This document shows positions 1-7,661 of a stretch of 64,000 nucleotides of DNA, piece by piece. Every line of letters begins with the position of its first letter. Within the stretch, counting starts at the first letter, position 1. The notes under the pieces are model-generated. The model was not told the origin of the DNA and ran no database searches. It saw only the letters and a program-made list of their open reading frames with translations. A program made the position numbers and the translations under genes. The stretch is from Aalborgiella sp963841045 (GTDB lineage: Bacteria; Pseudomonadota; Gammaproteobacteria; Burkholderiales; Burkholderiaceae_C), in contig CAWJBD010000006.1 of the NCBI GenBank assembly GCA_963841045.1, forward strand, positions 62,001-126,000, in the 5' to 3' direction.

Positions 1-318
1 CACGCCTTGTCCACCCGCAGCCAAAGCTTTGCGGTAGAAGGCATTGGACTCTTCAGCAGTTGAAAAGCCAGCGTATTGACGAATCGTCCACGGACGCACC
101 GCGTACATGGTGGCTTGCGGGCCGCGCACATAGGGTTCAAAGCCGGGCAAGGTGTTGGTATGCGGCAGGTCTTTGGTATCTTCCGCCGTGTACAAGGGTT
201 TGACGGCAATGCCATCTGGCGTGTGCCAGTTGAGTGCGTTCACGTCACCGTTAGGTGCAGATTTGGCAGCGGCTTTGTGCCAGTCGGCCAAGCTAGATGG
301 TTTGAATTCTGTTGTCAT
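1..318 (-). CDS. Methylmalonyl-CoA mutase, N-terminal fragment (runs off the window)
   Basis: This would isomerise (R)-methylmalonyl-CoA to succinyl-CoA with adenosylcobalamin in propionate metabolism. Only the first 106 codons are in the window, read from an ATG at 318 down to the left edge. The visible part contains the conserved block YVRGPQATMYAVRPWTIRQ followed by YAGFSTAEESN and AAGGQG, which is typical of the substrate-binding barrel of the large (or single) mutase chain. The C-terminal B12 domain lies outside the window, so I cannot say whether it is fused. The GntR regulator is transcribed divergently from a shared 83-bp gap and probably controls it. Identification is by recognised family sequence; confidence is high for the family. 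Confidence 0.9.
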   Translation of the reverse strand, partial: MTTEFKPSSLADWHKAAAKSAPNGDVNALNWHTPDGIAVKPLYTAEDTKDLPHTNTLPGFEPYVRGPQATMYAVRPWTIRQYAGFSTAEESNAFYRKALAAGGQGV

Positions 319-356
319 AGGCTTATCTTAGCAAGTAATATTGCGCTTGTGTCATT

Positions 357-375
357 TTATAATTCATAATTATAA
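357..375. promoter_or_regulatory. Perfect inverted repeat, candidate GntR operator
   Basis: Arms TTATAATT and AATTATAA, 8 bp each, are separated by CAT in the gap between the divergent mutase and GntR genes. FCD-type GntR regulators usually bind short palindromes in such gaps. The AT-rich arms could also simply reflect promoter composition. Confidence 0.35.
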
Positions 376-401
376 ATTCAGATTTCCGCTAGAATACTTA
401 C

Positions 402-1085
402 ATGAACCCCAAAAATGCCAATGTGGGCATCACAGCAGGCCGACTCAAACCAGTTCCACTCTATTTAGAAGTGGCCGAATTGCTGCGGCAACGCATTTTC
501 AAACGCAGTCCCGATGATTTAGAACCTGGCAGTTGGATCGATGAGCTAAAGCTTGCCCAAGAATACGGCATCAGCCGCACACCTCTTCGCGAGGCATTGA
601 AGGTGTTGGCAACCGAAGGCTTGGTCACCATGAAGGTGCGCCGTGGCGCGTATGTGACCGAAGTGTCCAAACAAGATTTGTCCGATGTGTACCACTTATT
701 GAGTCTGCTAGAAAGCGATGCAGCTGGCGTTGTTGCTACGAATGCAACCAAAGAAGAAATAAACCAATTAGTTAATATACATGAAAGTTTAGAAAAAGTA
801 TTTACAAAGCAACCAGTTGATACAGAACAGTTTTTTAGCGTCAATGAACAATTCCACATGCGGCTTCTAGAAATCGCCAACAACCGTTGGCGCGACCAAA
901 TGGTGGCTGACTTGCGCAAGGTGATGAAGCTGAACCGGCACAACTCACTGCTTAAAAAGGGTCGAATCGACGAATCCATCGCCGAACACCGCGCCATCAT
1001 CACGGCCATCTCAGCACGTGATAAAGCTGCTACAGTGTCAGCCATGCAAACACATTTTAAAAACGGCTTAGAGGCAGCAGAATAA
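402..1085 (+). CDS. GntR-family transcriptional regulator (FadR/FCD type)
   Basis: A 227-residue one-component regulator. The winged helix-turn-helix occupies roughly residues 17-85, with the recognition segment GISRTPLREALKVLATEGLV. The rest is an all-alpha FCD ligand-binding domain, with a typical EQFHMRLLEIANN helix and a histidine near residue 195 in EHRAIITAI that fits the metal/ligand site of the family. It is divergent from the methylmalonyl-CoA mutase gene, so propionate or methylmalonate-related control is the natural inference; the ligand itself cannot be read from the sequence. The next gene begins 2 bp after its stop codon, suggesting cotranscription. Confidence 0.85.
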   Translation: MNPKNANVGITAGRLKPVPLYLEVAELLRQRIFKRSPDDLEPGSWIDELKLAQEYGISRTPLREALKVLATEGLVTMKVRRGAYVTEVSKQDLSDVYHLLSLLESDAAGVVATNATKEEINQLVNIHESLEKVFTKQPVDTEQFFSVNEQFHMRLLEIANNRWRDQMVADLRKVMKLNRHNSLLKKGRIDESIAEHRAIITAISARDKAATVSAMQTHFKNGLEAAE

Positions 1086-1087
1086 TC

Positions 1088-1977
1088 ATGCAAACTGGCA
1101 TTCTCAAACCCGTTCCCGTGCTCGCGACCTACCTCAGCTTTCGACTGAAAGATGGCATAAGCAAATCTACTGGAATTCCAGTCTGAGACAATTGTTTGCG
1201 ACGGCCGATGGCAGTCGCATGGTAATAGGTTTAAGTTTAAGTTTGTGTAAAAAACTTGGCATCAAATGTCCCAAAGAACTGCATGAATTTCAAATGCCAA
1301 AAAGCAGCAAAGTCAAAGTTGCTGCGCAAAATAACGTTGATTTGTTGGTCTGGTTACGCGCCACTGACAAGCAAGATCGTGGTGATTTAATTCAAATATC
1401 GCAACATTTGCAAATGCTCCTCGCCAACAGCTTTGTTGTGGCGGACATAGTTGAATCCTTTAAGTACGAAGTTAAACACAGCGCAGAAAGCTTTGATTTG
1501 ACGGGCTACGAAGATGGCACTGAAAACCCCAAAGGCCAAAAGGCCAAATCATTTGGCTTTGCAGCGGATGGAAGCAGCTATTTGGCATTGCAAAAATGGC
1601 TACACCAATGGGACAAAATCAACTCTATGCACGTGGCAGACATGAACAAAACCATTGGCCGGAATAAGAAAACCAACGCTGAATTGGAAACTGCACCAGA
1701 GTCAGCTCATGTCAAACGCAGCACGCAAGAGGATTTCACCTTGTCAGACGGAACGCAAGGATTCAGTCTAAGGCGGTCTTTGCCTTGGAGCGATGGCAAA
1801 CATTCAGGTTTGATGTTTGCTGCTTTTGGTAAAAACTTTGAAGCTTTTGAATTGCAATTCCAACGCATGGTGGGCGCGGATGATGGCATTACGGATGCAT
1901 TATTCAAAATTTCCAAGCCACTGAACACCAATTTCTTTTGGTGCCCCCCGGTTGTAGCCGGGAAAATTACCATTTAG
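1088..1977 (+). CDS. Dyp-type peroxidase, frameshifted near the N-terminus
   Basis: Dye-decolorising heme peroxidase. The reading frame opens at ATG 1088 with MQTGILKPVPVLATYLSF, the usual start of this family in Burkholderiales, but meets a TGA at about 1184. The rest continues in another frame from about 1150-1192 to 1977 with a complete C-terminal part. Hallmarks seen: GYEDGTENP, containing the distal Asp of the GxxDG motif, and AHVKRSTQ, containing the proximal heme-ligand His. The combined length of about 295 residues is normal, so only the junction is damaged (one base missing or two extra). It starts 2 bp after the GntR stop. It is either a sequencing error or a recent pseudogene; the fragment from 1192 alone would lack the first beta strand. 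Confidence 0.8.
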
Positions 1978-1997
1978 ATCTTAAGGTTAGATAAGAC

Positions 1998-2045
1998 TGC
2001 TAGAGTATTGATAGCATTCTAGGCAATGAATACATTGGCTAGAGT
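1998..2045 (-). repeat. Dispersed repeat copy 1 (intergenic, diverged)
   Basis: Copy of the window-wide ~50-bp repeat in reverse orientation. The stem TGCTA/TAGCA (1998-2002 and 2012-2016) is followed by a degenerate core matching GGCAAT-AATAC-TGGCTA. It lies between the convergent Dyp peroxidase and fdx genes, where the stem might help to end transcription. Confidence 0.65.
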
Positions 2046-2102
2046 CCATTTATATATAAAATATAAAAGTTAATTAGCTTTTTAGCTTATTAACCAACTG
2101 TC

Positions 2103-2441
2103 TCAGTGATTCTCTTTGGCGTGGTTGATGGAGTACTTGGGAATCTCCACCGTTACATCGGCTTGCGCCAAAATGGCTTGGCAGCTTAGGCGCGATGTAG
2201 GGGCTAAACCCCAGGCGCGGTCCAGTAAATCTTCTTCTTCCTCTTCGGGTTCGCCCAAAGATTTGTAGCCTTCTTTGACGATCACATGGCAAGTGGTGCA
2301 TGCTCGGCTCATGTCGCAAGCGTGCTCGATATTGATTTTGTTATCCAACATCGCTTCACAAATGGACGTGCCAGCAGGAGCCGTGATGGTGGCGCCTGTG
2401 GGGCAATATTCGGCGTGGGGAAGAATGGTGATGGTTGGCAT
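2103..2441 (-). CDS. fdx: ISC-type [2Fe-2S] ferredoxin
   Basis: A 112-residue adrenodoxin-type ferredoxin that supplies electrons for iron-sulfur cluster assembly on IscU. The cluster ligands are C42, C48 and C51 (ACDMSRACTTC) and C87 (RLSCQ), spaced as in the Isc ferredoxins, with the acidic run EPEEEEED between them that docks to IscS or its reductase. It is the last gene of the isc operon, 12 bp after hscA, which matches the classical order. No iscX follows. The ATG at 2441 is the only sensible start, preceded by a short AT-rich gap. Confidence 0.95.
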   Translation of the reverse strand: MPTITILPHAEYCPTGATITAPAGTSICEAMLDNKINIEHACDMSRACTTCHVIVKEGYKSLGEPEEEEEDLLDRAWGLAPTSRLSCQAILAQADVTVEIPKYSINHAKENH

Positions 2442-2453
2442 GAATGTGATTCT

Positions 2454-4353
2454 TTAAATGGTCTCGATGTTTTTGCCCGCCAATGCTTTGGCAATGCCGC
2501 TGTTCATACGCTGAGCGGCAAAGGCTTCTGTGGCTTGGGCCAATTCTTTGGTGGCAGCCTCTACAACAGCCGCGTCTTCTGAAGCTTTTGCTTCCAAAAG
2601 TGCAGCAATGTGCGATTCGATGTCTGCCGCCTCCTTTGCTGTCAACAAAGCGCCATCAGCTTCCAACGCGGTACGGGTGGCCAGCACCATGCGATCGGCA
2701 TCGACTCGGGCTTCAATCAAGGCACGGCTTTGCATGTCTTGCTGCGCAGTGCTGAAGCTGTCTTTCAGCATGCTGGCGATTTGATCGTCGCTTAATCCGT
2801 ATGATGGTTTGACGGTGATTTGCGATTCCACGCCGCTGACCAATTCTTTGGCTGCCACGCTGAGCAAGCCATCCGCATCGATGGTGAAGGTGACGCGAAT
2901 TTTGGCTGCACCTGCCACCATGGGTGGGATACCGCGCAGCTCAAAGCGTGCCAGGCTGCGGCAGTCGGCCACCAAATCGCGCTCGCCCTGCACCACGTGC
3001 AGCGCCATGGCCGTTTGGCCGTCTTTGTAAGTGGTGAAATCTTGCGCCATGGCGGTTGGAATGGTTTGGTTGCGCGGCACAATGCGCTCGACCAATCCGC
3101 CCATGGTTTCAACGCCGAGGCTCAACGGAATCACGTCCAAGAGCAACAAATCCCCTGCTCCACCCGTTCCATTACCAGCCAGTTGATTTGCCTGAATCGC
3201 TGCACCCAAAGCCACCACTTCGTCTGGGTTCACATTGGTCAAAGGTGCTTTGCCAAACAAATCGGCCACGGCTTGCTGGATGTGCGGCATGCGCGTGCTG
3301 CCTCCCACCATCACCACGCCTTTGATGTCGTCTTTGCTCAGCTTGGCATCACGTAAGGCTTTTTTAACTGCCGTTAAAGTTTTGTTGGTTAAATCTTGCG
3401 TGGCAGCAACGAATTCATCACGGCTGATCTCGATTGGCGTAATATTTATGAGTTTTTTGGCCTGTAGCCGGCGTATTGATTGCCTGAGGTGCTATTTTTT
3501 CTGTAGCAGACAAAGCCTCTTTACAACGCCTTGCTTCGTGCAACAAAGCAGCTTGTTCGTTTGCGGTTTGCGGCGTGTATCCTGATTTTTGAGTGATCAA
3601 ATCCGCCAATACGCGGTCAAAATCATCACCACCCAAGGCAGAGTCGCCACCCGTGGCAATCACTTCAAACACGCCTTGCGTCAAGCGCAGAATCGAAATA
3701 TCAAAGGTACCACCACCCAGGTCGTAAATGGCATACACGCCTTCGGCTGCATTGTCCAAACCATAGGCAATGGCGGCGGCTGTGGGTTCGTTGATGAGGC
3801 GCAGCACATTGATGCCAGCCAGTTGCGCCGCATCTTTGGTGGCTTGGCGTTGGGCGTCGTCAAAATAGGCTGGCACGGTGATGACGGCACCATACAAATC
3901 ATCTAGAAATGAGTCTTCAGCGCGGTAACGCAGCGTTGCCAAAATATCGGCACTGATTTCAACAGGAGACTTCACGCCCCCAGCTGTGACCACGCTAACC
4001 ATGCCAGATTGCGATGCATCAAATTTGTAGGGCAACTTTTCGCGATTGGCAATGTCGTTCAAACCACGTCCCATCAGGCGTTTGACCGATGCGATGGTGT
4101 TGACTGAATCGGTGGCGATGTGCTGTAGCGCCTCAAAACCAATTTGCCTTTTGCTCTCGCCATTTTGAGGTGACAGATAGCGCACGACAGAAGGCAAAAT
4201 CACACGCCCTTGTTCATCAGGCAAACACTCCGCAACTCCGCTCTTGACCGCAGCCACCAAGGAATGCGTGGTCCCCAAATCGATGCCGACAGCGATGCGC
4301 CGCTCGTGCGGGTTGGGCGTTTGACCGGGTTCGGAGATTTGTAAGAGTGCCAT
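2454..4353 (-). CDS. hscA: Fe-S assembly Hsp70 chaperone HscA, interrupted by a repeat plus a +1 frameshift
   Basis: Specialised DnaK homologue that, with HscB, releases the cluster from IscU. The N-terminal ATPase half reads from ATG 4353 and shows DLGTTHS (about residues 25-31), NEPTAAAIAYG and DLGGGTFD. The substrate-binding half reads to 2454 and shows GGSTRMP. At 3459-3508 the dispersed repeat is inserted and translated (QAINTPATGQ). Just after it, reading in the gene direction, the frame shifts at a run of six A (T6 at 3453-3458). Removing one A restores a continuous protein with ITPIEISRDEFVAATQ. So the repeat itself is in frame and only one base breaks the gene. Either an error or slippage at A6 is possible. 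It sits between hscB and fdx. Confidence 0.88.
3459..3508 (+). repeat. Dispersed repeat copy 2 (inside hscA)
   Basis: Near-consensus copy in plus orientation: GGCCTGTAGCCGGCGTATTG, then ATTGCCTGAGG, then a TGCTA...TAGCA stem with a T-rich loop. Read on the minus strand it contributes the peptide AINTPATGQ to HscA in the region following the KEALSATEK helix of the nucleotide-binding domain. Confidence 0.8.
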
Positions 4354-4418
4354 GAAGTCGTGCGGTGTCGTTAAGTGCTTAGAGTTTTCGAGACAATCGG
4401 GTATTGTCCCATCAGAAC

Positions 4419-4964
4419 TTACATTTGATCTTGACGCGCCTCAATTTCACCTACAAATCGTGCGACAAACATGAGCGAACGTACCGCATTGGCAGCTGCC
4501 ACATAATCGTGCTCAACATCAATGCAATGCTCTATTTTTGATAGCACTTTACGCTGATAATTCGCCGTCTCTAGCTCAATTTTATCTAAATCTTCAGCCG
4601 TTTTGGCGTCTTCCAATGCTTCGCGCCATTCGATTTGCATCATCATGAAATCAGATGGCATGGCGGTATTGGTGTGCGCGTTGATGGGTGCGCCATGTAG
4701 TTCACATAAATAGCTGGCGCGCTTCAATGGGTCTTTCAGGCGTGCATACGCTTCGTTGATGCGCACCGACCATTGCATGGCGATGCGCTGCGCGGCTGCA
4801 CCTTGTGCGGAAAATTTATCAGGATGAGCCTGGCGCTGCAGGTCTTTCCACTTGGCGTCTATCGCATTGCGATCTTGCGCAAACTGTGCAGGAATCTCAA
4901 ACAGTTCAAAATCAGTGGATTGCAGATTCAAAGGCAAAATGGACAAGGACCTCACCTCGTCCAA
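4419..4964 (-). CDS. hscB: Fe-S assembly J-domain co-chaperone HscB
   Basis: J-protein partner of HscA that delivers IscU and stimulates HscA ATPase. The J-domain HPD motif is at about residues 47-49 (QRQAHPDKF), followed by MQWSVRINEAY and DPLKRASYLCEL, all typical of beta-proteobacterial HscB. The C-terminal half is the three-helix IscU-binding domain. No ATG is available: the longest reading starts at TTG 4964 overlapping the iscA stop, but TTG 4946 (MSILPLNLQS) is preceded by GAGG at a good distance and fits family length better. It lies between iscA and hscA, with a 65-bp gap before hscA. Confidence 0.92.
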   Translation of the reverse strand: MDEVRSLSILPLNLQSTDFELFEIPAQFAQDRNAIDAKWKDLQRQAHPDKFSAQGAAAQRIAMQWSVRINEAYARLKDPLKRASYLCELHGAPINAHTNTAMPSDFMMMQIEWREALEDAKTAEDLDKIELETANYQRKVLSKIEHCIDVEHDYVAAANAVRSLMFVARFVGEIEARQDQM

Positions 4965-5288
4965 TTAAACGCGGAACGATTCACCGCAACCGCATTTGTC
5001 GCGTTCGTTGGGGTTATTGAATTTGAAACCTTCGTTCAAGCCTTCGCGCACATAGTCCAATTGTGTGCCATCAATGTATGCCAAACTCTTTGGATCAACC
5101 GCCAACTTGACATTGAAGTTTTCAAAGATGGTGTCTTCAGGCGCAAACTCGTCCAAGTATTCCAGCGTGTAAGCCAAGCCAGAGCAACCAGTTGTTTTAA
5201 CGCCCAGTTTGATGCCCACGCCTTTGCCACGCTTGGTTAAGTAGCGTGTCACGTGGCGTGCTGCGGGTTCGGTAAGAGAAACTGCCAT
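4965..5288 (-). CDS. iscA: Iron-sulfur cluster assembly/carrier protein IscA
   Basis: A 107-residue A-type carrier that accepts clusters or iron and passes them to apoproteins. The three conserved cysteines are C35 (TTGCSG) and C99/C101 near the end (KCGCGESF), in the invariant spacing of the family. It sits 3 bp downstream of iscU and abuts hscB, so translation is probably coupled. Length and context match IscA rather than ErpA or SufA. Confidence 0.94.
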   Translation of the reverse strand: MAVSLTEPAARHVTRYLTKRGKGVGIKLGVKTTGCSGLAYTLEYLDEFAPEDTIFENFNVKLAVDPKSLAYIDGTQLDYVREGLNEGFKFNNPNERDKCGCGESFRV

Positions 5289-5291
5289 GTT

Positions 5292-5696
5292 TTAGTTCGC
5301 GGCTGTAGCTGTATTGAGGTGTCGTGCTTTGTAATCGTTGACTGCGGCTTTGATGGCGTCTTCCGCCAAGATGGAGCAGTGAATTTTGACGGGTGGCAAG
5401 GCCAGCTCTTCCGCAATTTCACTGTTTTTCAATGCAGCAGCTTGGTCCAAAGTTTTACCTTTGACCCACTCGGTCACCAAGGAACTTGAAGCAATGGCAG
5501 AGCCACAGCCATAAGTTTTGAAACGCGCGTCTTCAATCACGCCGGTTGTAGGATTGACCTTGATTTGCAGCTTCATCACGTCGCCGCAAGCGGGTGCACC
5601 CACCATGCCTGTGCCAACTGAATCATCGCCTTTGTCAAAACTGCCCACGTTGCGGGGGTTTTCGTAGTGGTCTACCACTTTGTCTGAATATGCCAT
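5292..5696 (-). CDS. iscU: Iron-sulfur cluster scaffold protein IscU
   Basis: A 134-residue scaffold on which IscS-derived sulfur and iron are built into [2Fe-2S] clusters. Cluster ligands C37 (PACGDV), C64 (YGCGSA) and C107 (IHCS), the conserved Asp in GD, and the HscA-recognition motif LPPVK at 100-104 are all present. The start ATG at 5696 has a GGAG-type ribosome binding site (aaaggagaaata on the minus strand). It lies 12 bp after iscS. Confidence 0.96.
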   Translation of the reverse strand: MAYSDKVVDHYENPRNVGSFDKGDDSVGTGMVGAPACGDVMKLQIKVNPTTGVIEDARFKTYGCGSAIASSSLVTEWVKGKTLDQAAALKNSEIAEELALPPVKIHCSILAEDAIKAAVNDYKARHLNTATAAN

Positions 5697-5708
5697 GGTA
5701 TTTCTCCT

Positions 5709-6929
5709 TTAATGGGCAGCCCATTGAATGGTGCTGATATCAATGCCGTCTTTGTACATGTCCCACAATGGGCTCAATTCGCGTAGTTTGGCGACATTAA
5801 GTTTGATGGTCTCAATCGCGTAATCAATTTCGGCTTCGGTGGTCCAGCGGCCAATGGTCATGCGCAAACTGCTGTGTGCCAGTTCGTCACTGCGACCCAA
5901 GGCACGCAAAACGTAGCTGGGTTCTAAGGATGCAGAGGTACAAGCCGAGCCGCTTGAAACCGCCAAGCCTTTGATGCCCATCATCAGCGATTCGCCTTCT
6001 ACATAGTTGAAGCTCATGTTCAAATTGTGTGGAATGCGTTGTGTGGCGTGGCCGTTTAAAAACACTTGTTCCACGTCTTTCAAGCCGTTCATCAAACGGT
6101 CATGCAGGGTTTGAATGCGTGCGTTGTCGGCCGCCATTTCTAATTTGGCTATTGCGTAGGCTTCACCCATGCCCACAATTTGATGTGTGGGCAATGTGCC
6201 TGAGCGCAGTCCGCGTTCATGTCCACCACCGTGCATTTGCGCTTCTAAACGCACACGCGGTTTGCGTCGTACATACAAAGCACCTATGCCTTTGGGGCCG
6301 TAGGTTTTGTGCGAAGTGAGGCTCATCAAATCAACCGGCAAATTGGCAGTGTCAACGTCAATGCGACCTGTGGCCTGCGCCGCATCAACATGGAAAATCA
6401 CGCCGTGCTCACGGCAAATTTTGCCAATAGCTGCAATGTCTTGCACCACACCGATCTCATTATTGACAAACATGACGCTGGCCAAAATGGTATCGGGGCG
6501 AATGGCGGCTTTGAACACTTCCAAATTCAACAAACCGTCTGCTTGCACATCCAAATAAGTGACTTCAAAGCCCTGGCGCTCCAACTCACGGCAAGTATCC
6601 AGCACGGCTTTGTGCTCGGTTTTGACGGTGATGATGTGCTTGCCCTTGGTTTGATAAAAATGCGCCGCACCTTTGATCGCCAAGTTGTTCGATTCAGTGG
6701 CACCACTGGTCCACACTATTTCGCGTGGGTCAGCACCAATCAAATCAGCCACTTGGCCTCGTGCTTTTTCAACTGCGGCTTCGGCTTCCCAGCCCCATGC
6801 ATGGCTGCTGGACGCAGGGTTGCCAAAGTGTTCACGCAACCACGGAATCATGACGTCGACTACGCGCGGGTCACAGGGCGTGGTAGCGCTGTAGTCTAAA
6901 TAGATGGGGAAATGGGGGGTAGAACTCAT
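5709..6929 (-). CDS. iscS: Cysteine desulfurase IscS
   Basis: PLP enzyme that removes sulfur from cysteine and loads it on IscU and on tRNA thiolation partners. It has 406 residues, matching group I desulfurases. Seen: YLDYSATTP at the N-terminus, SGATESNN, the PLP lysine in SLTSHKTYGPKG (about residue 209) and the mobile active-site cysteine in SSGSACTSASLEP (about residue 330). The start overlaps the iscR stop by 4 bp (ATGA), so the two are translationally coupled. Confidence is very high. Confidence 0.97.
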   Translation of the reverse strand: MSSTPHFPIYLDYSATTPCDPRVVDVMIPWLREHFGNPASSSHAWGWEAEAAVEKARGQVADLIGADPREIVWTSGATESNNLAIKGAAHFYQTKGKHIITVKTEHKAVLDTCRELERQGFEVTYLDVQADGLLNLEVFKAAIRPDTILASVMFVNNEIGVVQDIAAIGKICREHGVIFHVDAAQATGRIDVDTANLPVDLMSLTSHKTYGPKGIGALYVRRKPRVRLEAQMHGGGHERGLRSGTLPTHQIVGMGEAYAIAKLEMAADNARIQTLHDRLMNGLKDVEQVFLNGHATQRIPHNLNMSFNYVEGESLMMGIKGLAVSSGSACTSASLEPSYVLRALGRSDELAHSSLRMTIGRWTTEAEIDYAIETIKLNVAKLRELSPLWDMYKDGIDISTIQWAAH

Positions 6930-7474
6930 GATATGGTTTGCGATCCGTAAATTTCGCCCAAAGCAAAGACAGAATTGGGCGTATTGTTTCGCACGATTTT
7001 TTGTATAGGTAAACTTGAAATTCCGCGCTTGATTAGCGGGCCTGCAGCAGCTTCTACGCCTTTTTCATGTTGGTCATCCACCAATTGCTGAAGGGACACA
7101 GAATCCAAAAACTCGGTCATTTTAGCGGTTAACGCGGTCCACAAATCGTGCGTCATGCAACGGCCAGAGCCCTCGCCGTGGCAGTTTTCACGACCTTCGC
7201 AATGTGTGGCGTCCAGAGGCTCATCCACCGACATCACAATGTCGGTCACAGAAATATCGGCCGCTTTGCGCGCCAAGGTATAACCTCCGCCTGGGCCACG
7301 GGTGGAATCGACCAACTGCGCACGGCGCAATTTGCCGAAAAGTTGCTCTAAGTAAGACAAGGAAATTTGTTGGCGTTCGCTGATCGTCGCCAAGGTAACA
7401 GGGCCACTGTTTTGACGCAGGGCCAAATCAATCATCGCTGTCACGGCAAAACGCCCTTTGGTAGTGAGTCGCAT
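6926..7474 (-). CDS. iscR: Rrf2-family regulator IscR
   Basis: [2Fe-2S]-sensing regulator of the isc operon. I choose ATG 7474 (MRLTTKGRFAV, the universal start of IscR) because AAGGAG lies 7 bp upstream; an in-frame ATG 15 bp further up is less likely. The helix-turn-helix is followed by cysteines C92, C98 and C106 with H109 (CEGRENC...RCMTH), which are the cluster ligands. The C-terminal tail of about 50 residues is longer than in the E. coli protein, as is common in beta-proteobacteria. It is the first gene of iscR-S-U-A-hscBA-fdx and an IscR-like box lies about 105 bp upstream. Confidence 0.94.
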   Translation of the reverse strand: MRLTTKGRFAVTAMIDLALRQNSGPVTLATISERQQISLSYLEQLFGKLRRAQLVDSTRGPGGGYTLARKAADISVTDIVMSVDEPLDATHCEGRENCHGEGSGRCMTHDLWTALTAKMTEFLDSVSLQQLVDDQHEKGVEAAAGPLIKRGISSLPIQKIVRNNTPNSVFALGEIYGSQTIS

Positions 7475-7578
7475 AACTTGCTCCTTCAATCGTTAAACTA
7501 GATCCATTACTAACAAAATAAGACTTCTATATAAGCTCGAACTTATTATGTTGTCGAGTAATTAACTCAAGTATAACA

Positions 7579-7603
7579 GAAGTAGACTAATTTTGTCGGA
7601 TAC
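7579..7603 (-). promoter_or_regulatory. Candidate IscR type 1 site
   Basis: On the minus strand this reads TATCCGAC, six A/T-rich bases, then AGTC, which resembles the type 1 IscR consensus (ATA-YYGAC-N6-AGTC-RR-TAT) in its left half and centre, with three mismatches at the right end. The position upstream of iscR fits the known autorepression of isc operons by holo-IscR. It overlaps the upstream region of the divergent gamma-glutamyltransferase. Confidence 0.45.
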
Positions 7604-7661
7604 TGCCAAAGCACTATTCCCCTACACTCATACAGCCCAATTCGGCTACAGAAAGGTTCTT

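Noticed and set aside
76..369. Open frame of 97 codons on the plus strand at the left edge
   Set aside because: It is antisense to the clearly recognisable methylmalonyl-CoA mutase N-terminus and has no family features.
461..1093. 210-codon minus-strand frame opposite the GntR gene
   Set aside because: It is a shadow of the regulator; it has low-complexity composition, no ribosome site and no recognised motif.
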